64,000 bases of DNA. Source: an uncultured Flavobacteriaceae bacterium. GTDB taxonomy: Bacteria; Bacteroidota; Bacteroidia; Flavobacteriales; Flavobacteriaceae. Location: the NCBI GenBank assembly GCA_947494205.1, contig CANLUH010000002.1:186001-250000 (forward strand), in the 5' to 3' direction. Made by a program: the position numbers and the translations under genes. Under the pieces are notes generated by a model that was given only the letters and a program-made list of their open reading frames with translations, had not been told where the DNA came from and did no database searches. Of this stretch, positions 18,385 through 25,684 are shown in pieces (within the stretch, counting starts at the first letter, position 1; each line of letters opens with the position of its first letter).

Positions 18385-18392
18385 CAAATATA
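18385..18392 (-). promoter_or_regulatory. -7 promoter element of PIG-L operon
   Basis: On the minus strand this reads TATATTTG, a perfect TAnnTTTG, giving a leader of about 20 nt before the ATG at 18359. No clear -33 TTTG. Confidence 0.5.
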
Positions 18393-18441
18393 AAAAGAAA
18401 AGTACTATTTAACTTTGTTTTAGTGTTTCTTTAACGTATTG

Positions 18442-18990
18442 TTAAATTGCAGCGCTACCGTCATCATTATCATCATCTATAGCATCCTTTTTTATTAGAG
18501 TAACCGCTTTTTGAAGTATTAGATTATTAGGATAAGTCACTAAATCTCCATTATCTAAACGTAAATGTAGTTGAAACGCTCTAATGTCTTCAATTATGGC
18601 TTCAATAGGATAGTCTTTATCATGTATTTTTATTTTATCGCCAACTTTGTATGGGAATGAGAAAAACATGATAATTCCAGTAGTAACATTACTTAATATA
18701 GACCAAATGGCAAATAGAGCAATACCAATAACGGCAAATAAAGAAGAAAAAATAACGGTTAGGTCTTTAAATTCTGCACCTAAAATATATGCTTCTACTA
18801 ATACAAATATAATTAGTAGCGTCACTGTAGAATAACGACCAATAAGACGAATTCTAGCTTCGTTTACACCATTTCTTCGTCCTATTTTTCTAACTAAAGT
18901 TTTGGTAATATACCGAATTAAGAAAAAAACAATTACAGCAATTAATGTATATGTAAGTTTACTGTTATTACCTTCAAATAGAATATCCAT
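18442..18990 (-). CDS. MscS family small-conductance mechanosensitive channel
   Basis: 182 aa, short form of MscS. Three N-terminal membrane helices are visible (about 10-28, 50-72, 76-110); the third contains the Gly/Ala-rich pore helix followed by IIMFFSFPYKVGDKIKI, the classic entry to the beta domain. The C-terminal cytoplasmic domain is cut short compared with E. coli MscS and ends in an Asp-rich tail (DDDNDDGS). The role is pressure release during osmotic downshock. It stands alone between the PIG-L operon and a lipoprotein gene. Confidence 0.88.
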   Translation of the reverse strand: MDILFEGNNSKLTYTLIAVIVFFLIRYITKTLVRKIGRRNGVNEARIRLIGRYSTVTLLIIFVLVEAYILGAEFKDLTVIFSSLFAVIGIALFAIWSILSNVTTGIIMFFSFPYKVGDKIKIHDKDYPIEAIIEDIRAFQLHLRLDNGDLVTYPNNLILQKAVTLIKKDAIDDDNDDGSAAI

Positions 18991-19028
18991 ATAATTGGGA
19001 AATTAGACAGCAAAGATAAATAACTTGT

Positions 19029-19952
19029 TTAGTCTAGTTGAAGCGTTTTACGTAAAATTGCATCTTTATTGCCATTTTTACTCCAGTAGGCAGATTTTAT
19101 CGTTTTCAATTTTGTAGCTTTTGTTGTTAAACCATTTATAGTTTCTTCCCAACTTTCAATGCTATGCGGAAAGTCTGCTGTGAAGTTAATACTTAATGTA
19201 CGATTTAATTCTGGGAAAGTAATGGTGTAATTAGTGGCTTTCAATTCAGCAGAAGCATTATAAGCTTTTAATGGTTTGTGTTTTAAACGAACAAACTCTA
19301 ATGCTGGAATAGCTTTAAATGTACCAACAGGTAACGATTTTGGGTCGATGCGTAATTGTGTCCATAATTCGTTTTCTAAAACGGCTTTATCTAAGCTAAA
19401 ATTTTGGTCGGCTTCACTTTCAAAATAAGAATGCGACATCACATCAAATTGTGTTCTGTTATTTAATTGCGAATAAACATGACCGCACCATTCTTGTACA
19501 GAACAGCTTACTTTTACAGCATGTGCATTGTTTGCAACTGGATAAAATGTACTCTGCATTATAGAATAAGGATAGATACCAGTATTAAATTTTTTAGTGC
19601 TATTTAGTTTTAAAACAGGAATATTAGTGTCTTTATGATTATCTGCTTTTACTTGCTTGTCATTTAAAAAGGGTTCAGTTACGTAAACTAATACAGCGTT
19701 ACCATTTCTAAGTTCTCCATAACGTACTTGTTCTAATGCATAAGAAGATATTTCGGCAGTTCCAGCATACCAATAATCATTAAACTCTTGAGAGGCTTTA
19801 AATGCAGGTTTTGTTGGGGTAGGAGCTGGAGGTGTTTCTAACTTAACATATTCTCCTACTGGAAATTTAACTTCATTTTTACAACTAGTAAAGCATGAGA
19901 ATAGTATAGTAAGACTTAATATAAATATGGTAGTGTTGTGTAAACGTTTCAT
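19029..19952 (-). CDS. unknown lipoprotein, 307 aa
   Basis: The N-terminal signal (MKRLHNTTIFILSLTIL) ends in a lipobox, with Cys24 of FTSCKNE the likelier anchor (Cys20 is the alternative). A Pro/Thr-rich linker (PPAPTPTKPAF) follows, then a mature domain with conserved-looking WYAGTAEISSYALEQVRYGELR and SVQEWCGHVYSQL. I recognise no functional family. It lies directly upstream of nothing on its strand but downstream of maf; proteins of this kind are sometimes mislabelled Maf because of this neighbour. It probably faces the periplasm. Confidence 0.7.
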   Translation of the reverse strand: MKRLHNTTIFILSLTILFSCFTSCKNEVKFPVGEYVKLETPPAPTPTKPAFKASQEFNDYWYAGTAEISSYALEQVRYGELRNGNAVLVYVTEPFLNDKQVKADNHKDTNIPVLKLNSTKKFNTGIYPYSIMQSTFYPVANNAHAVKVSCSVQEWCGHVYSQLNNRTQFDVMSHSYFESEADQNFSLDKAVLENELWTQLRIDPKSLPVGTFKAIPALEFVRLKHKPLKAYNASAELKATNYTITFPELNRTLSINFTADFPHSIESWEETINGLTTKATKLKTIKSAYWSKNGNKDAILRKTLQLD

Positions 19953-19987
19953 TATAATCTGTATTAGATTATAAAGTTACGATTCTA

Positions 19988-20578
19988 TTACTTTTCAGCA
20001 ATAGCATTTAACGTTTCATAAACAAGGTGAGTCGGTAAGCCCATAACATTAAAATAAGAGCCTTCTAATTTTGTAACGCCAATAAGACCAATCCATTCTT
20101 GTATGCCGTAGGCACCAGCTTTATCATAAGGTTTATACGTATTTATGTAATACCAAATTTCGTCTTCTGTAAAGGTTTTAAACGTTACTTTAGTAACATT
20201 ACTAACTGTTTTTTGGTAGTTATTTGTACGCATACAAACAGAAGTAATAACCTCGTGTGTTTTACCACTCATAGAAGATAACATGCTAAAAGCTTCGGCA
20301 TCGCTTCGTGGTTTACCTAAGGCTTGCTCGTTATGCCAAACAATAGTATCACTTGTAATTAAAATGTCATTATCCTTTAATGTTTCCAAAAGAGGCATAG
20401 ATTTTAATTGCGCTAAGTAATTAGTAATTTCAAAGTGCCTTAATGTAGGAGGGAATTCTTCCTTTATCGGTTTTAATCTAATTTCAAAATCAAGACCTAA
20501 ATCTTTAAAAAATTGTTGGCGTCTGGGAGAACCAGAGGCTAATATAATGGTATAGTTTTTTAGTTTGTCGTTAAGCAT
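19988..20578 (-). CDS. maf: Maf-like nucleoside triphosphate pyrophosphatase
   Basis: 196 aa from the ATG at 20578; a further in-frame Met at 20596 would overlap the upstream gene by 16 bp, so the later start is preferred. The motif ASGSPRRQQFF near the N-terminus, ITSDTIVWHNEQALGKP and AYGIQEWIG are characteristic of Maf proteins, which hydrolyse non-canonical or pyrimidine NTPs to monophosphates (house-cleaning), in the cytoplasm. The gene follows the UbiA stop by 2 bp, so it is the downstream member of a UbiA-maf unit. Confidence 0.92.
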   Translation of the reverse strand: MLNDKLKNYTIILASGSPRRQQFFKDLGLDFEIRLKPIKEEFPPTLRHFEITNYLAQLKSMPLLETLKDNDILITSDTIVWHNEQALGKPRSDAEAFSMLSSMSGKTHEVITSVCMRTNNYQKTVSNVTKVTFKTFTEDEIWYYINTYKPYDKAGAYGIQEWIGLIGVTKLEGSYFNVMGLPTHLVYETLNAIAEK

Positions 20579-20580
20579 GC

Positions 20581-21489
20581 TTAAAAGATAAGCCAATATA
20601 ATATCATTACCAACATTCCCATTAGCATGATAATTTTTAGTATTAAACTAATATGTTTAAAATGGTTCTTTTTTTCTGCAGTAAACAACTTAATAGCAAC
20701 GTAAATTAACGGGCCTACAACAGCAACAAGAAAGTAAATAACAACTTCTGTATGCATAGAGATGTATGCATTAACGTAATAAACGATTAAAATAATGCTC
20801 GCTATAGTTAAACCAAAAGCAATTTTAGCCGTTCTATTTTTTCCGAGTATAATGGGTAGTGTTCTCATTTCTGAATTGTAATCGCCGTCTACATCTTGTA
20901 TATCTTTAACAATTTCTCTAATAAAATTAATTAAAAAAGCAAAAATCCCGAAGTCTGCTAAAATTTCAAATAATGTGGCTTGCACATTTTGATTTTGCTC
21001 TGTAATTGCTGGCAACAACTCAAAAACACCAACAATTAAAAGACTAGAACTTACTAAAGCAGAAACCACAATATTACCTACAACGGCTATACGTTTTAAA
21101 GATGTAGAATAAACATAGAGTAGCGCAGCTATAATTACGAAAAAACCAAAAAATTGAGGACGTCCTATACTGTTTGCTAAATAAAACCCAATAAGCGCGC
21201 CAATAAAAGTTAAGGTTATGTAGAGTGCATTTGCGTTTTTTTCAGAGATGTGTTTGTCTATTATTACTAATTCTGGTTTGTTAACAGTATCGGTTTCTAC
21301 ATCGTAAATATCGTTTATAATGTACCCTCCAGCTGCAATACAAAGTGTAGCGAGTATTAACAATAGAAAATGCGGTGTATCTAGTGTCGTGTCTACAGCA
21401 ACTGCATTAAATAAAGCATATCTAACTAATAACTGCACCAATGCAATCATTAATAAGTTTTTCCAGCGAATAAGATTAAGTATGTGCAT
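20581..21489 (-). CDS. UbiA family prenyltransferase
   Basis: 302 aa, integral membrane protein of 8-9 helices. The two Asp-rich motifs that bind prenyl diphosphate through Mg2+ are visible: NDIYDVETD (about residue 58) and DIQDVDGDYNSE (about 195). Flavobacterial members are usually named geranylgeranylglycerol-phosphate geranylgeranyltransferase-like; actual substrates here are not known. Its ATG overlaps the stop of the TonB-like gene by one base (TAATG), and maf follows after 2 bp, so these three genes are co-transcribed. Confidence 0.88.
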   Translation of the reverse strand: MHILNLIRWKNLLMIALVQLLVRYALFNAVAVDTTLDTPHFLLLILATLCIAAGGYIINDIYDVETDTVNKPELVIIDKHISEKNANALYITLTFIGALIGFYLANSIGRPQFFGFFVIIAALLYVYSTSLKRIAVVGNIVVSALVSSSLLIVGVFELLPAITEQNQNVQATLFEILADFGIFAFLINFIREIVKDIQDVDGDYNSEMRTLPIILGKNRTAKIAFGLTIASIILIVYYVNAYISMHTEVVIYFLVAVVGPLIYVAIKLFTAEKKNHFKHISLILKIIMLMGMLVMILYWLIF

Positions 21490-22355
21490 TAGTTAGTAAT
21501 TTGAAATTTTATAGGTAATGTATAACTTACATTAATAGGTTTGCCATTATGTTTGCCAGGAATCATTTTTGGAATTAGGTTAACAGCTCTAATGGCTTCA
21601 TTAGATAAGGTTTTATTAGGAGCTTCTGCTTCTATATTAACAATGTCTCCATTTGTATTAATAATAAAAGAAGTTTTTATTTCTATCTTTCCTGAAAGAT
21701 CCATATCTAATGCTAACTCTATATTAAATTTTCGTCTAATATGTTTTCTGAAGCTACTATTAACACATTTTCTAAGAGCATCTCCAGTAAATTTTAAATC
21801 ACACTCTAATGAAATAGGAATAACATCAACCGCTTTAAAAGCTATGATGTCTTCTTCTTTTATCGTTTCATTTTTAAGTGGTTTAGACGGTGATACAGTA
21901 GTTCGTCTTTTAGATTTAGTTTTTTCTAACTTAACTTTATCTTTTATTTTTTTTACTTTAAGAATAATACCCACCAAATTAAAATAGAACACATTATTGT
22001 TTTTGGATATTCCAATATTCATAATGTTTTTTCCTTTTCTGGATTGTCCAACTTCTATAATATTTGAGTTTAGGCTATAATAGAATGTTTCTTCAAACAT
22101 AGCATCGTTAAAAGGTTCTGGAGCATTTTCTGCCATTTCTATTTTAAATAAGCCAGACTTGCTAAAAGAAAATTTAGACCCTGTAAAACCGTTTTTTATA
22201 ATAGTAATTTTATCTGAATCGTTTGTAGGAATAACATCTTCATTTATAGAAACAGCTTCTGCTACCCATACACCTAACAATTCTTTATTTGAAACGGTTT
22301 GAGATATTGATTGATAAGTAATTAATAAAGTAAATAGAATTATTAGTCTTGACAT
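21489..22355 (-). CDS. secreted protein with TonB C-terminal-like domain
   Basis: 288 aa. Signal peptide 1-19 (ends SISQ). The N-terminal part (about 25-130) is a lipocalin-like or unknown beta domain starting NKELLGVWVAEAV. A basic linker (KSKRRTTVSPSKPL) leads to a C-terminal domain (about 190-288) that fits TonB_C: INTNGDIVNIEAEAPN then MIPGKHNGKPINVSYTLPIKF. Unlike true TonB it has no N-terminal membrane anchor, so it may be a periplasmic protein using the fold for another partner. It is translationally coupled to UbiA. Confidence 0.72.
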   Translation of the reverse strand: MSRLIILFTLLITYQSISQTVSNKELLGVWVAEAVSINEDVIPTNDSDKITIIKNGFTGSKFSFSKSGLFKIEMAENAPEPFNDAMFEETFYYSLNSNIIEVGQSRKGKNIMNIGISKNNNVFYFNLVGIILKVKKIKDKVKLEKTKSKRRTTVSPSKPLKNETIKEEDIIAFKAVDVIPISLECDLKFTGDALRKCVNSSFRKHIRRKFNIELALDMDLSGKIEIKTSFIINTNGDIVNIEAEAPNKTLSNEAIRAVNLIPKMIPGKHNGKPINVSYTLPIKFQITN

Positions 22356-22431
22356 TTTAAAATTATTTATTTAAAAATAAGAATTTTATCTAAAAAGATA
22401 TCATCTTTAAATTATGATTTTATAAAGACAA

Positions 22432-22962
22432 TTAATGAGCTTCGGCATTGACATTAACTTCCCATTTCCCTTGTACTTTCAAAACTTGCTCTATAACATC
22501 ACGTACACAGCCTTTGCCACCATATTTATGTGAAATATATTTTGATGCAGCTTTTACTTCAGGTACTGCATCTACAGGACATGTTGCCAAACCTACTTGA
22601 TACATTACAGGTAAATCTGGAATATCATCTCCCATATACAACACGTTTTCTGGTTTTATATTGTTTTTAGAAATGTAGTCGTTAAAAGGATCTAACTTTT
22701 GGTGTGCACCTAAATACACGTCTTTAATCCCTAGCGTATTTAATCTACTTTTAACGCCTTCATTAGTACCACCAGAGATAATACAAATGTTGAATCCTTG
22801 GTTTAATGCTTGTTTCATAGCATAACCATCCTTAACATTCATAGTTCTTAATAAATCACCATTGGTGGTTACGGTTAATAGCCCGTTAGTTAAAACACCA
22901 TCTACATCAAAAATAAAAGTGGTTATATGTTCTAAGTATTCCTTGTAGCTTTTATCTTCCAT
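22432..22962 (-). CDS. KdsC-like HAD phosphatase
   Basis: 176 aa. HAD motif I is FIFDVDGVLTNG (about 17-28), motif II IISGG, and motif IV MGDDIPDLPVM (about 120). The small size with no cap matches the KdsC (3-deoxy-manno-octulosonate 8-phosphate phosphatase) group, which acts in Kdo synthesis for lipopolysaccharide. The 5' end overlaps the upstream DUF2520 gene by 11 bp, showing tight coupling. Precise substrate is inferred from family. Confidence 0.88.
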   Translation of the reverse strand: MEDKSYKEYLEHITTFIFDVDGVLTNGLLTVTTNGDLLRTMNVKDGYAMKQALNQGFNICIISGGTNEGVKSRLNTLGIKDVYLGAHQKLDPFNDYISKNNIKPENVLYMGDDIPDLPVMYQVGLATCPVDAVPEVKAASKYISHKYGGKGCVRDVIEQVLKVQGKWEVNVNAEAH

Positions 22963-23710
22963 GTGTTTTTTGTATCGATTTTGTTAATAGGTTGTAAATA
23001 TCTTTATGGTGCTCGTTTTCCAACTGTTTTAAGTGTCGCTTTATTGTTTTTTTATCTCTGCGAAGTGCAGGGCCAGTTTGTGCTAAATAAGGAGATAGAG
23101 ACTCTATTTTATTAGCAGTTTCTTTAATTAAAGGTTTTAAAATATCAAACTCGGCACCTTGAGACTCAGTAATTTCATGAGCAACTCTATACAATTGATT
23201 TGTGAAATTATTTACAAATACTGCGGCTAAGTGTAAAGCCTGTCTTTGATCGGAATTTACTTTATGGCTTTTACTTCCTATAGCTTCGGCTAGTGCTTTT
23301 AAAATAGGAAGGTCTTCTTTTTTTAAAGCCTCTATGCACAGTGGTACATCTTTAAAATCTACAGGAGCATCTTTAGAAAAAGTTTGTAACGGGTAAAATA
23401 CACCACGTTTATGTTTTTTGTCTGCAGTATACAAACTAGAACTTCCAGAAGTGTGTACAACCAAACGATTCTGGAAAGGTAAAGCTATAGAAAGTGCTTC
23501 AATAGCATCATCGCTTACAGCTAGTATATATACATCAGCGTCTACTAATTCCGATAAATCATCGGTTATAGAGACGCTGTTTTTATATTTTGAAATGGAA
23601 GTTAAGTTTCTATTGTACCACTGTGCAACAGTAACTGTTTCCGAAGCATTAAAAGCTTTAAATAAATGTGTGGCTACATTACCAGCACCAAGTATTACGG
23701 TTTTTATCAT
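22952..23710 (-). CDS. Rossmann-fold/DUF2520 protein
   Basis: 252 aa. An N-terminal NAD(P)-binding fold carries GAGNVATHL (8-16); the C-terminal DUF2520 helical domain follows (about 130-250, HLAAVFVNNFTNQLYRVA). The arrangement resembles 6-phosphogluconate dehydrogenase or pyrroline carboxylate reductase-like oxidoreductases, but activity is unknown. The start ATG at 23710 has a TAnnTTTG element only 5 bp upstream, so the transcript may have almost no leader. kdsC-like overlaps its end. Confidence 0.85.
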   Translation of the reverse strand: MIKTVILGAGNVATHLFKAFNASETVTVAQWYNRNLTSISKYKNSVSITDDLSELVDADVYILAVSDDAIEALSIALPFQNRLVVHTSGSSSLYTADKKHKRGVFYPLQTFSKDAPVDFKDVPLCIEALKKEDLPILKALAEAIGSKSHKVNSDQRQALHLAAVFVNNFTNQLYRVAHEITESQGAEFDILKPLIKETANKIESLSPYLAQTGPALRRDKKTIKRHLKQLENEHHKDIYNLLTKSIQKTHGR

Positions 23711-23714
23711 AAAG

Positions 23715-23722
23715 CAAAAATA
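23715..23722 (-). promoter_or_regulatory. -7 promoter element of DUF2520/kdsC operon
   Basis: Minus strand reads TATTTTTG (TAnnTTTG). Transcription would begin at or within a few bases of the ATG at 23710, suggesting a leaderless mRNA. Confidence 0.4.
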
Positions 23723-23762
23723 AACATATCTTGCTTTTACTAAAGTGAAATACTTAAATTAT

Positions 23763-24140
23763 TTAAGCACAAGAAATAGTTATAGAATGTGTATGTCCGC
23801 TATCGCTTGAAGAAGTAGCTGTAATCTGTTGGTTATTTTGTAAACTAGCAAATTGTGCAGCACTTACTGTTACAGAATGCATATGCGCAGAACTACCTTG
23901 AATGTTATACGTTTTATCTACACCAGCAGAAACATCTGCAGCAGAAACTACAAGATTGTGTCCGTGATTAGTTCCTATAGCACTAGAGGTACCATTAGTA
24001 CCACAATTTGCTCCTGTACTTTGTGGAGGTGCAGCTGCTGGTTCAGAATCATCCGAAGTAGAACAACTTAAAACAGCATAAGCAGGAATAGCTAATGCAA
24101 CTGCAGTCAATGATTTTTTTATAAATGTCTTTCTGTCCAT
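23763..24140 (-). CDS. small His-rich lipoprotein
   Basis: 125 aa. The N-terminus MDRKTFIKKSLTAVALAIPAY with LSC (Cys26) gives a lipoprotein signal. After a Pro/Ala linker the mature part has three related short segments with His clusters: GTNHGHNLVVSAADV, SSAHMHSVTVSAAQF and SDSGHTHSITISCA. Repeated H-x-H-x-hydrophobic spacing suggests a metal-binding beta structure. Two further Cys lie at GANCG and the C-terminus. No function is known to me. It stands alone between DUF2520 and crp. Confidence 0.7.
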   Translation of the reverse strand: MDRKTFIKKSLTAVALAIPAYAVLSCSTSDDSEPAAAPPQSTGANCGTNGTSSAIGTNHGHNLVVSAADVSAGVDKTYNIQGSSAHMHSVTVSAAQFASLQNNQQITATSSSDSGHTHSITISCA

Positions 24141-24224
24141 AATAATTTGTTTTAATGATTAGTGTTATTTTCTTTACTCATGGCAAAGTATTTTAAATAA
24201 CTGCGTATTAGCAATTTAAATGTG

Positions 24225-24812
24225 CTAAAAGTGAATTTTACGCTTTAAAATGGAAAGATTACCAGATTTTTCTAACTTTTTTACAGCCCTAATTACTGTT
24301 TCTACTCTTAATCCTGTTAGGTCAGAAATTTGTTGTCTGGTTAAATTTACTTCATATAAATCTTTAGTGTTTGCTGTAGTTTTTAAATGATTTAATAATG
24401 TTAGAATACGATGTTCTGGTGGATGTATAGAAACCTCTTTCATTATTTTAGCTTTATATACCATTCGTTTACAAAGTAGCTTTGTTATATTTAAATGAAT
24501 ATCTGGGTGTTGTTTTAAAAGATTTAAAAACACAGCTTTTGGTAAAACATAAATAAACGATGCTGCTAAAGAAATTGCTGAAGCGGGATATTTAAATTCT
24601 CCAAAAAGAGGAGGTTCTCCAAAAGATTGATTGTTTTCAAAAAAGCCCTGCACAAATTCTTTTCCATCTTCGGTTAAGTTGTACATTTTAATATGCCCAG
24701 TTTTTATTTGATAGTAATATTGAGGTGTATCTAACTCATTAAATATAACTTGGTCTTTTGCATACTGTTTTACCTGTGCATGGTATTGTTCTAAAATAAT
24801 AGGCGGTATCAT
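24225..24812 (-). CDS. Crp/Fnr family transcription regulator
   Basis: 195 aa from ATG 24812 (MIPPIILEQYHAQ). A longer frame to 24881 exists but would cover the TAnnTTTG element at 24840-24847, so the shorter form is preferred. The cyclic-nucleotide-like sensor domain spans about 20-120 (GHIKMYNLTEDGKEFVQGFF, FGEPPLF). The C-terminal helix-turn-helix is VNLTRQQISDLTGLRVETVIRAVKKLEKSG (shown in parts: LTRQQISDLTG, RVETVIRAVKKL). No Cys cluster for an Fe-S centre is seen. It is divergent from a membrane protein and a group III truncated haemoglobin, hinting at NO or oxygen stress control. Confidence 0.88.
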   Translation of the reverse strand: MIPPIILEQYHAQVKQYAKDQVIFNELDTPQYYYQIKTGHIKMYNLTEDGKEFVQGFFENNQSFGEPPLFGEFKYPASAISLAASFIYVLPKAVFLNLLKQHPDIHLNITKLLCKRMVYKAKIMKEVSIHPPEHRILTLLNHLKTTANTKDLYEVNLTRQQISDLTGLRVETVIRAVKKLEKSGNLSILKRKIHF

Positions 24813-24817
24813 GAGCT

Positions 24818-24833
24818 TATGATTTGAATCATA
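24818..24833. promoter_or_regulatory. Crp/Fnr-like palindromic box
   Basis: A 16-bp palindrome with core TGAT-N4-ATCA, close to the classical Crp/Fnr box TTGAT-N4-ATCAA. It lies between the TAnnTTTG element and the ATG of the Crp-like gene, a good position for autorepression, and also upstream of the divergent haemoglobin unit. Confidence 0.6.
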
Positions 24834-24839
24834 TAAAAA

Positions 24840-24847
24840 CAAATATA
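24840..24847 (-). promoter_or_regulatory. -7 promoter element of Crp-like gene
   Basis: Minus strand reads TATATTTG (perfect TAnnTTTG), which places the start of transcription about 20 nt before ATG 24812 and decides the start codon. Confidence 0.55.
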
Positions 24848-24890
24848 AGCTATCGAAATTTGTCCTGTTAATCATAAACACCTAAGACAA

Positions 24891-25172
24891 ATGAGTTATT
24901 ATAATTTTTTATTATCCGATTTTAAAAAACGATTTATAATATACATACCATTAACTATTATTTTACAGAGTTGCATAGGTTCTATTGCAGCTATGTATAT
25001 TTTAATGAGTAGCACATCCGATTATTTTCCGTTTTTTCAATTAACACTCTGTGTTATTTTATCGATGTTATATAATGCTTCTGTATTAGCACAACTACAT
25101 TATAAATGGGTTTTTAATTTACTGTTGTTGTCACTATTCACTAATATTGTATTGTGTATTATTAATCTATAA
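24891..25172 (+). CDS. small membrane protein next to truncated haemoglobin
   Basis: 93 aa with three likely membrane helices (about 15-38, 43-65, 70-92) and a short cytoplasmic N-terminus MSYYNFLLSDFKKRF. I recognise no family. It is followed after 8 bp by a truncated haemoglobin and faces a Crp/Fnr regulator whose palindromic box lies in the shared upstream region. Context suggests a role in NO or oxygen response; this is inference. Confidence 0.65.
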   Translation: MSYYNFLLSDFKKRFIIYIPLTIILQSCIGSIAAMYILMSSTSDYFPFFQLTLCVILSMLYNASVLAQLHYKWVFNLLLLSLFTNIVLCIINL

Positions 25173-25180
25173 TTCTAACA

Positions 25181-25582
25181 ATGAATTCTATAAAAAAAGA
25201 TATAAATACCAGAGAAGATGTTTTTCTGTTAGTTTCTAGTTTTTACAAAAAAGTAAGAGCAGAAAAAGTATTAGGACCTATATTTAATGCACAAATTAAA
25301 GATTGGGATGCTCATTTAGAACATTTAACAACCTTTTGGGAGACGAGTTTGTTTTTTACTAAAAAGTTAGAAAAAAAATATAAAGGCAATCCTTTAGAAG
25401 TACATGTTGAAGTCGATAAAGCTATTAATAATAGTATAACCGAACACCATTTCGGGATTTGGTTAAACCTATGGGCACAAACCATTAATGAACTATTTGA
25501 AGGTGATTATGCCGAGAATGCTAAGCGTAGAGCCCGTAAAATGGGAACATTTTTGTATTTAAAGATATTTGAAGCTAGATAA
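25181..25582 (+). CDS. group III truncated haemoglobin
   Basis: 133 aa. The sequence fits the group III truncated globin family: DVFLLVSSFYKKVRAEKVLGPIFN near the N-terminus, LTTFWETSLFF in the middle, and the F-helix region with HHFGIWLNLWAQTINELF, where His near residue 88-89 should be the proximal haem ligand. Such globins bind O2 or NO in the cytoplasm and may help detoxify NO. The gene is probably co-transcribed with the preceding small membrane protein under control of the divergent Crp/Fnr-like regulator. Confidence 0.88.
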   Translation: MNSIKKDINTREDVFLLVSSFYKKVRAEKVLGPIFNAQIKDWDAHLEHLTTFWETSLFFTKKLEKKYKGNPLEVHVEVDKAINNSITEHHFGIWLNLWAQTINELFEGDYAENAKRRARKMGTFLYLKIFEAR

Positions 25583-25652
25583 AGAATAAGTAACTAAGAA
25601 GTTTAACAGAATATTAGCCGATTTTCGTTTTAAAGAAACGAACAAAAAGAGT

Positions 25653-25660
25653 TATCTTTG
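25653..25660 (+). promoter_or_regulatory. -7 promoter element of cytochrome c synthase gene
   Basis: TATCTTTG (TAnnTTTG) 24 bp before the ATG at 25685. It makes the TTG-initiated longer frame at 25658 impossible, because that codon would overlap the promoter. Confidence 0.55.
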
Positions 25661-25684
25661 CACGAGCTAAAAAAGGCTATAATT

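Noticed and set aside
24813-24881. N-terminal extension of the Crp-like regulator to 24881
   Set aside because: It would cover a perfect TAnnTTTG element and the palindromic box, and the extra residues do not look like part of the sensor domain.
25658-25684. TTG start for the cytochrome c synthase at 25658
   Set aside because: The codon lies inside the TATCTTTG promoter element; ATG 25685 starts a good membrane-protein N-terminus.
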